From positions 162,814,792 through 162,878,791 of the forward strand of contig NC_072892.1 in NCBI RefSeq assembly GCF_027943255.1: a DNA stretch of 64,000 bases. The letters are read 5' to 3'. The notes below the pieces were generated by a model. The model ran no database searches and was not told where the DNA came from. It saw only the letters and a program-made list of their open reading frames with translations. Each line of letters opens with the position of its first letter. Position 1 is the first letter of the stretch. The stretch comes from Anastrepha obliqua (Eukaryota > Arthropoda > Insecta > Diptera > Tephritidae). The translations under genes were made by a program, and so were the position numbers. Below, one piece after another: positions 56,100 through 64,000 of this stretch.

Positions 56100-58890
56100 G
56101 AAAGTTCACTAATTGATGTTTCAGCTTACCATTGGCGGCTCAATCTGCGCCCACAAAGAAATCCATAAATGCACTTGGACCTCCCCCAGTGGGACGACTC
56201 ATAACGAAATGGACCACATTTGCGGGAGCCGAAATCGGAGAGGCTCGCTACTTGATGTCAGGAATAGACGGGGAACCGACATGGACAGCGAGACGACGAG
56301 CTAATCAGCAGCGACGCCAATACCATGCTGGAATACAGGAAGAAATCCAACACACTACGTACACTTAACCGAATCAACGTTGGAACTGCTACGCTATCCT
56401 GCGACCAGAAAGTAAATGACTAGCGACTTTCGTGAGAAGCTACTCACTAATCAGAACAACAAAGATTGGGAAGCTACAAATGTCACGCTCTGGCAAATTG
56501 TTCAAGAGAAAATCGGCACAGTAAGAGCCACCCACATCAAATCATGGATCTCTGATACTATTGGGGCATCATTCAGCGCAGAATTAAACTCAAAAGGTAA
56601 TTCATCAGCGATGGCTCCCTTCGATCAGCCTACCGAAAGGCGGCGAAGCAAGTAAAGAAATCGGCTACAAACGATGAGAGAAAGTTCATTGAAGATCTTG
56701 CTGGCGACGCCGAAGCGGCAGCAAGAGCAAACAATATGAGACAGCTGTACCGCATAGTTGGCCACCTAATCAAGCAGCAGAGTAGGAGTAACCAACCGAT
56801 CAAATATCTGATTGGTGCCTTACTGACCAGATCCGGAGATGGGAGGAAAATTTGAAGCAGTTAGCAACATCGCTCTTAGCAGCGAATCTAGCTTCGAAGT
56901 GGGCAGCGCAAAAACCAGCTGCAAAATAGCAACATCCTGCCCTAGTTTAGCGGAGATCACGAATGCAATCAAGAAGCTGAAGTTGAAAAAAGTCGCGGAC
57001 AAAGATGGCATACAGCCAGAACTACTGATCACCGACCCGCAAATTTCAGCAGAAAATCTGCAACCACACTTCATCGCCGTCAGGGACTATGAAAAGCTGT
57101 CTTCGTCCTGGACAAAAGGTATCATCGTGAAGCTGCCCAATAAAGACGATTTGCATGACTGCTGTGGCAACTAGAGAGGAATAACCCTGCTGAACGTCAC
57201 CTACAAAATTCGAGCCATGACCACACAAGGCGCACTCCAATTTATCGAATGCTCCTTACGAGGCGAACGGATTTCGTCTCATCGAAACTGTGTTGACCAA
57301 GCCAACACTCTTCGCGTCTTACTAGAACAAACAGTTGAGTGGCGCTCCCTGCTTTACATGCTATTCGTCCACTTCAAGAAGGCATTCGACACAATCCAAC
57401 GAGACGCAATATGGTTGGCGTTGAGTAGAAATAATCCGCCTCATCAGAGCCCTTTACAAGAACTCCGGCTTGGCAGTGTTCCACAATGGCGCAACATCAG
57501 CGACTAATTCGCCACCAACGCAGGCGTAAGGCAAGGTTGTACCCTGTCACCTCTTCTCTTTGCCATTGACCTAATTGACCCTGCCAATTGATCCAGCACA
57601 AAAAAGGCATCGTATAGAGTTTCACCAGACATCTTAAGGACCTGGACTACGCCGATGATATCTGCCTCCTCTCTCACAAACTCACTGACCTGCAAGCAAA
57701 GGCGGGCAAACTAGCTACGCTGGCACGCATTGTCGGACTGGGGGTCAACATCGCCAAGACGAAGTCTATGAGACATAATAAAGCAAGACATACCCTATGA
57801 TCCGAAAGTACCGGGAATGTTTAAATAAAACAAAACAGAGTTAAATTTCAGGCAAATTTATTTTATCTCCTTTAAAATATGACCCGTCTGAAGCAACACA
57901 CATGTGCCAACATTTAACCCAGTCCTCCATGCACCCCAGTCTCCTGTATCGACTGAAATCTCCTTCCACGAAGTGATAACTTTAACTTGGGAAACAAAAA
58001 GAAGTCGCACGGGGCCATATCAGGTGAATACGGTGCTTGCACGATTGTATTTACTTGGTTTTTGGTCAAATAAGGCAGCACAATTTGGGCTCGGTGCGAT
58101 GGCGCGGTATCATCATGCGAAATCCAAGAATTGTTTGCCCACCTTTCCGGTCGTTTGCGACGTACAGCATCTCTTAAATGCTTCAAAACAGATAAATAAT
58201 ATTCTTTGTTGACTGTCTGGCCTGATGGAAGGTACTCATGGTGCACTACGCCTTGGCAATCGAAGAAAACAGTCAGCATCACCTTCTCGGTACTTTTTGA
58301 TCTTAGGGTATAATGGTTGACGGGTATCCGGCGGACTTTGTCGGAAGCTTCTGCTACCTCGATTGCGCTATCACGGCAGAGAACGGAGTAGGTGAAGATG
58401 TCAACTGCAGGCTAAACAAAGCAAGGGCGCAATTCGGGAGAATGCTTACAGTATGGGCGAGCTCGCGAATCTCCAGTCGGTCTAAATTGTGAATTTTCAG
58501 TTCATGTGTGAAGTCTGTACTGTTGCCACATCACAATCAATCTTTTGTCAACAAATACCTCCGCGTCATCTATAGAATATTCTGGCCGATCACCATCAGC
58601 AATGACGCGCTGTGGAGCTCAATGAATGAGGAGGCCATCCTATGGCAAATCAAATGCAGAAAATAGCGATGGATAGGTAATTTGCTTAGAAAACCACCAG
58701 ACAGCATCCCGAGAACGGCACTGAACTGGAACCCATAAGGGAGCAGAGGTCGCGGTCGGCCAAAAATTATTTGGAGAAGGGCGACGTTGCGCGAATTATC
58801 AGATGCCAACATCACATGGGAACGGCGCATAAACAACAACGCAAAACTCTGAACGATAGAATAGTCTACCTAGGCTTCCGAGTGGAGTGA
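56100..58890 (+). mobile_element. Endonuclease and reverse transcriptase LINE, decayed, with a mariner inside
   Basis: The most complete LINE by domain order. An AP-endonuclease C-terminus appears at 56125-56320 (GGSICAHKEIHKCTWTSPSG, MDHICGSRNRRGSLLDVRNRRGTDMDS, where SDHHL is expected). A linker follows, then fingers with KKVADKDGIQPELL, WTKGIIVKLPNKDDL and RGITLLNVTYK (56950-57210). The palm has LYMLFVHFKKAFDT, GVRQGCTLSPLLFAID (57520-57570) and LDYADDICLLSH with intact YADD (57645-57675). The mariner at 57793-58308 follows. The thumb and C-terminus come after it (GSFCYLDCAI, KYLRVIYRIFWPITISNDALW, GRGRPKIIWRRA; 58340-58790). Many frameshifts and stops. No RNase H. The same motif order is seen at 61300-62957. 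Confidence 0.82.
57793..58308 (-). mobile_element. Mariner (family I-like), 516-bp derivative nested in a LINE
   Basis: CCCTATGATCCGAAAGTACC at 57793 and the complement of CCCTAAGATCAAAAAGTACC ending at 58308, with TA at 57791-57792 and 58309-58310. The minus-strand frame from 58282 to 57914 (122 codons) begins MMLTVFFDCQGVVHHEYLPSGQTVN and includes WISHDDTAPSH with the second Asp and APYSPDMAPCDFFLFPKLKLSLRGRRF with the third. There are 34 residues between the Asp residues. The N-terminal half with the first Asp is deleted. LINE sequence continues on both sides, so the insertion came after the LINE. Confidence 0.88.
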
Positions 58891-60724
58891 ACAATGATAT
58901 GAAAAATAATTGGCGCTTACACCCCTTTCGAGTTCTTAGAGAAAAAATAATTTTCGGAAGGAACAAACTTTTTTATAAATATTTGTTTCAGTCATAATCT
59001 GTAGAATTACACAATCATATGCAATTTTTGCAACAAACCACCAACTCATCCCTTGCCATCTTCCTCTATGAATGACGGCAGTTCAAATTTAAACTGAAAG
59101 CAAACATATTTCGGAGTCGCATTTATGCAAAAGCGTTTCAAGCAGAAAATTACACTTTGACATTGCGTGCACACTCCCAAAGTCAATCGCAATACATAAA
59201 CACACAGATAAACCGAAACCATTAGTGCAATGTGCGCTTTAAATGTTCAAACGTTGGCTGACAGCCACAACCGACCCACTTATTGGCAATAAACGTCGTT
59301 GCTGCCGCCAAACAACAACCCAACAGCAAAGCGTTAAGCGACACAGCAAATAATAAGCAAAACGCCCACCCCACCACCTTAGATGGGTGGCAAGTACTGT
59401 ATCACACAAAATGCGTTGTTGTTGTTGTTGTTGCTTTGTTCATCCGAACAATCACCGTAGGCAATGTTTGAATATCAACGCTTATCGTGTAGCAAAGTCA
59501 CCCTCTTCTATGTGCACTGAGATGCTACATTGGCGCACACGAGTATCGGTGACAGCTCAATGTGTAAGTGTATGTGTGTATGTAGAGTGGGAGAGATAGA
59601 GGAAGGGGATGCGCGGGATGTCAGCACAGGCGTGCAAATGTCTGCGGGTGACAAGTCAAACACCAAACAAATTTTATTTGGTGTTTTTCAATCTGTCCAA
59701 CCCCACCTCATCCAAACTCTCCAAATACCAATTGTAAGTAAGTCGAAGTATGCAAGCAGCTTCATATCCCCCATTGGTAACAGAATTCTCGTTTATTGGG
59801 CGCTAAACGAGCTGCTGTCGACTAGACATCGGCAAGTGTTAAGGGTTGTTGTCGGCTTGGCTGTTATTGTAATTGTTGTCGACGCTGGCGAAAAGACACA
59901 GACAACTGCGGCAAGCAACGGAAGATTTCTGTGTTGTACGAATTCAGCAGTGCGTTGGATTGTGCTTGGGGTAAGTGGGTGAGGAAGAAGCGTGTCATAA
60001 ATACCTGCCGCTCGTTCGGTGTTTGAGTGTTGACAAATTTATTTAATAAAATTGCGGTTTGCCTGATGCACTCAGTGAGCGAATGTCAATAATTTGACAG
60101 TTAATTCGGCAAAAAAAAGGAAATATCAAATTGGGGAAATTTGGAAATGGAAGTGGAAGTAGAAGGGGGAGTACGATGAATAAAAAAATGCAGTAATAAA
60201 GATAATAGATTTGACACAGGTTATTAAAAGGTGTTAAAAGAAGTTGCATATCCTATTTGAGGGCATTAATTAATACATATATTTTTATTTGATTTTATTT
60301 TATAAGGGTTTACATAAGAATTTCATTAATATACAAATGTCTATGGTAACGCTGCGCTAGCATCGGAGGCTTTCAGCTGGAAAGTAGGTTGGGGCGTGAA
60401 TAGATTCGACGCGGGAGCTCAGTACATCTAAGGTAGTAAAATATCATAGAAATTATTATTTTCCGTTGGGTTTCTTAGTATTTGCAGCGGTTTGACGTAG
60501 GAAAAATGTTGATTTTGAAAGATGCGAGATTAGGGCTTGTCGCCCATAGATGTTTTATGCTGACCTTGGAGTGGCAAAGTGGGCAAAAGCTACGTGCAGC
60601 GGCTTGAAGTAGATGAGAGCGAGTTATGCTGTCAAGGCGGAGGTGAGTGTGTGATGTTACTAGGTTCGTTGGTGATTTTTTACGAAAATATAGTATGCTA
60701 CAACAAAAACCCCATAAACTCCAT
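58891..60724. other. No gene seen; probable host DNA
   Basis: About 1.8 kb without transposon motifs. There is a GTT repeat at 59415-59433 and AT-rich sequence near 60240-60340. Frames such as the 150-codon one at 59530-59982 contain low-complexity text and no recognised domain. Together with 27.8-29.7 kb it is the best candidate for single-copy host DNA. Confidence 0.4.
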
Positions 60725-61095
60725 AAAATTCAAAATTCTAAATTTTTTACTCAGAATATTTAGAAAAATTTCGGGTGTGCAGTTTTATAGCTCATTGAAT
60801 TTTTGTTTCAAAAATTGGTAAATTTTCATAAAAATTGCAAACTTTTTACTCAGAATTTTTAGAAAAATTTCGGGAACGCAATTTTATAGCTCGTTGAATT
60901 TTGTATAAACAATCGGTAAATTTTGTTAAAAATTGCAAAGTTTTTGTTCAGAATTTTTCGATAAATTTTCATTAAAATTGCAAACTTTTTACTCAGAATT
61001 TTTCAATAAATTTTCATCAAAATTTCAAACCTTTCTACACAGAATTTTTTGAAAAATTTCAGGTATGCAATTTTATAGCTCATTGAATTTTGGTA
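60725..61095 (+). repeat. Tandem repeat, about 99-bp unit with 45-bp short units
   Basis: The landmark 'tcagaat' recurs at 60751, 60850, 60948 and 60993, with a variant at 61039, giving spacings of 99, 98, 45 and 46. The long unit has 'tttcgggtgtgcagttttat' and 'agctcattgaatttt'. The short unit lacks that half and keeps 'ttttcattaaaattgcaaac'. The array is AT-rich and non-coding. It begins and ends in the long-unit half ('ttttatagctcattgaattt' near 61070-61090). Confidence 0.85.
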
Positions 61096-61299
61096 TATGT
61101 AATATGTCGCGTGAACTTTCTTTTGGCTGTTCATATATGAAACAACAATTACATTTTTTTAATAGCCCTTAGCACTTGGCAGCCAATAAGGCAACTGCTG
61201 TTTGGAGAAAGCATTCAAAACTTAAAAAACTCATCGGCTATCCCGCTTATCACGGCACTAGAAATAATTGGTGCATGCATCCTTTTTGCCTAGCTTATG

Positions 61300-62957
61300 C
61301 TCCAGTGTATAAAATCGCCAAACAACTGATGAACAGTAATTTCACCTGTGCGAGGACGGGATGGTCGTCTGCTCCTGACAGAGGAAGACCAACTTGCGAG
61401 ATGGAAGATACACTTTGGGTCGGTATTAAGCCATATCTTACCCAACTCCGCCCGCACATTCGCTGACAGTTTAGGTCCGCGTAACAACACCACTCGAATA
61501 AGAGCCGATGCCTCTAGTGCAGCAAGGATTCATGATATCCTGCTGAATTCTTAACGGTGCACCCCGTTTTGAATTGCTTCACCCTCTCATCCACAAAGCC
61601 TGGGATAACGAAAGTTTTCCGACTGAAAGGACTGATGGAAGTATTATCAAAATCCCAGAAAAATTTGACCCCTCAGGTCAGTCAGGATTGTGATAATTGG
61701 CGAGCTATTTACGCATGCACGCGTTTTCCAAATTGTGGCAAAGGCCATGCTGGATCGGCTAAGGTATCCCCTCTATGCCACAATCGACTGCGTTCAAGCT
61801 GGTTTTCGAGCAGGATCCTCTTGTACTGACCACATAAACGCTTTAAGAATTATCCTCGAACAATGCGCAGAGTTCAGAGCTGACTTTAATTTGATGTTTA
61901 TCGATTTTGAAAAAGCTTTTGACAGCGGATTGTTGGCTGTGGATCGCACAGCGCCGTCGAGGCGTTCCCGAGAAAATCATTTCAATAATTAAAACAACTT
62001 ATGATGGCGCTAGATGCCGTGTGCTGCACAAGGGTAAGCTAACGGAACCATTCGAAGTTCGAGGTGGAGTTCACGGGGGATGTGTTCTAACGCCTGCGTT
62101 ATTCCTCTTAGAAATAGGAGGCGTCCTCGAAGCAGCCTTAAGCTCTCTTCATGACCGCGATCTTAAATGGACGATGACTAGCTCGCCCCAACACGCCAAC
62201 TATGTTGCAACTATGCAATATGCATCCTGGCACATCGCTTAACCGATCCTAAGGAAATGGGTACCGCGCTTCATAGGGAAGCTATGTCTGCCGGCCTTAC
62301 ACTAAATTTTGACAAGACGAAAGCGATGAGTCTGACAAATAAGTTGGAGGGTGGGGGTAACAGGTAAGCCTATCGAAACAGTGGAGGAATTCACGTATTT
62401 TAGAAGCAAAGTTGTCTAGGGCGGTGGCACGGATATAAGCATACGCTCCCGAATCGAAAAAACCAGACGGACATTCGGAATATTCTACCCTCTATGGCAA
62501 AAAAACAACGTGATTTCTAGTTTAAAGGTTAGGCTCTTCAAGTCCAATGTGCTGTCGGCACTGCTGGACAGCAGCTCTACCTAGAAAACCACCACCGCTG
62601 TAAATAGCCGCTTACAAGTTTTTGTCCACCGCTGTCTAAGGATTATATTCCGAATTTTCTGGCCAAAAATATAATAAATATAAACAACATGGAGTCTCTA
62701 GACATTTGGATTTGAACACAGAAATGGAAGTGGATTGGTCATACTTTACGCAAATAAGACGTTAACATAGCGCAGAAGGCAATGGAATGCAACCCACTCA
62801 CAGCGAAACCCGGAAAAGAACTATGGATCGGGAGACGGCGCAACTCGGGCTAAGCGGGAAGCAATTGAAGGTGTTATCCAGAAATCGGACGAGATGGCGC
62901 GTAGGTGTTGTTGGTGCCATATGTCCCGCTAGGGATTCACAAGTGATGATGATGCTC
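61300..62957 (+). mobile_element. Endonuclease-type LINE, reverse transcriptase part, decayed
   Basis: Plus-strand pieces: YKIAKQLMNSNFTC and GRDGRLLLTEEDQLARWKIHFGSVL (61310-61430), ARVFQIVAKAMLDRL (61725), IDCVQAGFRAGSSCTDHINALRIILEQCAEFRADFNLMFIDFEKAFDS (61780-61925), and GVPEKIISIIKTTYDGARCRVLHKGKLTEPFEVRGGVHGGCVLTPALF (61955-62110). The YADD region is lost (ANYVATMQYASW near 62200). Then come AGLTLNFDKTKAMSL, EEFTYFRSK, and a basic C-terminus ending near 62940 with a GATGATGATG tail (62945-62955). No RNase H. It resembles the LINE at 56100. The preceding 200 bases, from 61096, contain nothing recognised. Confidence 0.78.
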
Positions 62958-63176
62958 TTATTTGTGGCGTACGTCTTGGTGCGTTTCTTACAGGTGGGAG
63001 GACCTAAAGCTTTATGCTGCCCCCGAACGGCAAATGGGTTTTATGAGAAGCTTCCATGGCAGAAATATACCCGGAGGATTGTCTTTAGCTGTCGAGGGGC
63101 GATCGTTATTAGTACAATCCTTTCGTATCATTTGGTGTTTCATGGCCGCAGTGGGTTTCGAATCCGTGCCCTAGGC
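62955..63176 (-). repeat. tRNA-derived SINE, decayed copy
   Basis: On the minus strand the body reads from 'ccatttgccgttcggg' (62.99-63.03 kb region) through the 'ttctgccatggaagcttctc' block, a degraded form of 'ttctgccatgaaaaagctcc', and 'cccctcgacag' to 'aacaccaaatgatacg', with a damaged B-box (ggattcgaaac near 63155-63165). The tail side starts right after the GATG tail of the preceding LINE. The A-box end is missing or unrecognisable where the next LINE begins. Confidence 0.65.
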
Positions 63177-63177
63177 T

Positions 63178-64000
63178 AGGAGGCAATTACTAAATCTTTG
63201 AGCAGGCTGGGGGTTGGAGCCGACCTTTCCAGGTTAATCTACAGAATGCTTAGCAACAGAACGGTCGTGGCAGAGTGGGGCGGTGTCTCTCTCCGCTGGC
63301 AGGTGACTTGCTGGAGAAGCTGGTGAGGAAGGGCTGTTGGGTGATTGCCTACGCGGATGATGTGGCGTTAATTGTTAGAGGAAAGTTTATAGATACCCTG
63401 TACGATTTATTGCAGGGATATCTGAACGTAGTTGTTCGATGGGCAGCAGACTGCGACTTATCGGTGAATCCTCTTAAGATGGAGCTCGTCCTTTTCACGA
63501 GGAAATGTGACATACCCAGAGTTCAACTCCCCTTGATGGGGGGCACTCCATTGGTGCTTTCTGACAAAGTGAAGTTCCTAGGTGTATTCCTTGACAGTAA
63601 GCTAACGTGGAAGCCCAACATTGAGGAGCGAGTAAGAAAGGCAACAATCGCCTTGTATGGATGCAAGGGCGCAGTTGGCAAAAGATGGGGCCTCTCGTCT
63701 AGAGTTGTATTTTGGCTCTATAATACCATAATAAAGCCAATTCTGTTATATGGAGTCGTTGTCTGGTGGATCTCACTGGAGAGGACGACATCATTTAAAA
63801 AGCTAGAGATAGTTCAGAGGTCTGCACTCATTGGAATCAGTGGGGCGCTTCGAACTACTCCTACCCTGGCGCTTAATGTAATGTTAAATGTGGTACCCGT
63901 GGACATCGCAGGCAGAACTGCCGCTGCACGTACCGCAATCAGACTGAGGGGTTTGGGCTATAAGCTCAATCTCACATATGGGCACTCAAGCATCCTCAGA
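63178..64000 (+). mobile_element. RNase H-group LINE, same family as 10.7 kb, running off the window
   Basis: Plus-strand homology to the minus-strand LINE at 10716-12756: AITKSLSRLGVGADLSRLIYRMLSNRTVVAEWGGVSLRWQ (63180-63300), then a deletion of about 20 residues including the GTPQGGVLSP motif, with a frame change. The catalytic region and thumb follow to the window end. The 5' end coincides with the SINE boundary at about 63177. The RNase H part expected downstream is outside the window. Confidence 0.85.
63302..64000 (+). CDS. LINE reverse transcriptase catalytic and thumb region, open to the window edge
   Basis: From about 63302 the frame is open for 233 codons to the last base. It contains GCWVIAYADDVALIVRGKF with the intact YADD catalytic motif, ADCDLSVNPLKMELVLFTRK, KVKFLGVFLDSKLTWKPNIEERVRKA, KRWGLSSRVVFWLYNTIIKPILLYGVVVWW, SALIGISGALRTTPTLALNAMLNVVPVDIAGRTAA and YGHSSIL at the end. 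The 10.7 kb copy of the family lacks YADD, so this copy complements its annotation. The start codon is not within this piece. Confidence 0.85.

Noticed and set aside
59415..59433. Polyglutamine or polyvaline coding repeat
   Set aside because: A (GTT)n microsatellite outside any supportable gene.
59530..59982. A 150-codon open frame
   Set aside because: Low-complexity text with no recognised domain, in a GTT/GT-rich stretch; nothing supports an exon.

Overview
This is eukaryotic DNA: AT-rich, intron-like, full of decayed transposons, with no operons and no bacterial or viral genes. The repeats (mariner, DD41D Tc1/mariner relatives, several LINE groups, a tRNA-derived SINE) and the CA/TACA microsatellites suggest a higher dipteran. 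DD41D 'rosa-type' elements are known from tephritid fruit flies, so a tephritid is my best guess, but that is inference. I recognise no host protein-coding gene, rRNA or functional tRNA gene. A large intron, a gene desert or heterochromatin would all fit.

Layout. 1-5 kb: a LINE broken by two stops, then a second LINE (here 'LINE A') carrying a SINE and an RNase H LINE inside it. 5.5-8.3 kb: a deleted DD41D transposon split by a LINE. 9.0-10.3 kb: a full-length mariner with an intact 346-codon DD34D transposase, the best preserved gene here. 10.7-12.8 kb: an RNase H LINE with a telomere-like 3' tail and clear target duplications. 14.6-23.3 kb: a decayed mariner, LINE pieces, a DD41D element whose 5' end is inverted, and a third SINE. 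23.3-29.7 kb: mostly unassigned, possibly host single-copy DNA. 29.7-37.4 kb: two decayed mariners, nested LINEs and a long LINE A. 38-42.5 kb: LINE tails and a second, inverted copy of the 9 kb mariner. 42.8-48 kb: four DD41D elements, one split by a LINE with a perfect 14-bp duplication. 48.2-54 kb: another mariner, a chain of fused transposon pieces, and a LINE with a DD41D element inside. 54.5-55.3 kb: a MITE-like repeat. 56-64 kb: three LINEs, a nested mariner, a tandem repeat and a SINE; the last LINE runs off the window.

How the parts relate. Nothing here forms a host pathway. The useful content is relative age: duplications and shared deletions show which element landed in which. The two mariner copies at 9 and 41 kb appear youngest; the intact one could supply transposase to relatives with similar ends. 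Most DD41D elements are internally deleted forms keeping one or both terminal repeats, as expected of passengers mobilised in trans. The SINE probably depends on a LINE from elsewhere. Clade names for LINEs (RTE-like, jockey-like, I/LOA/R1-group) are judged by eye from motifs.
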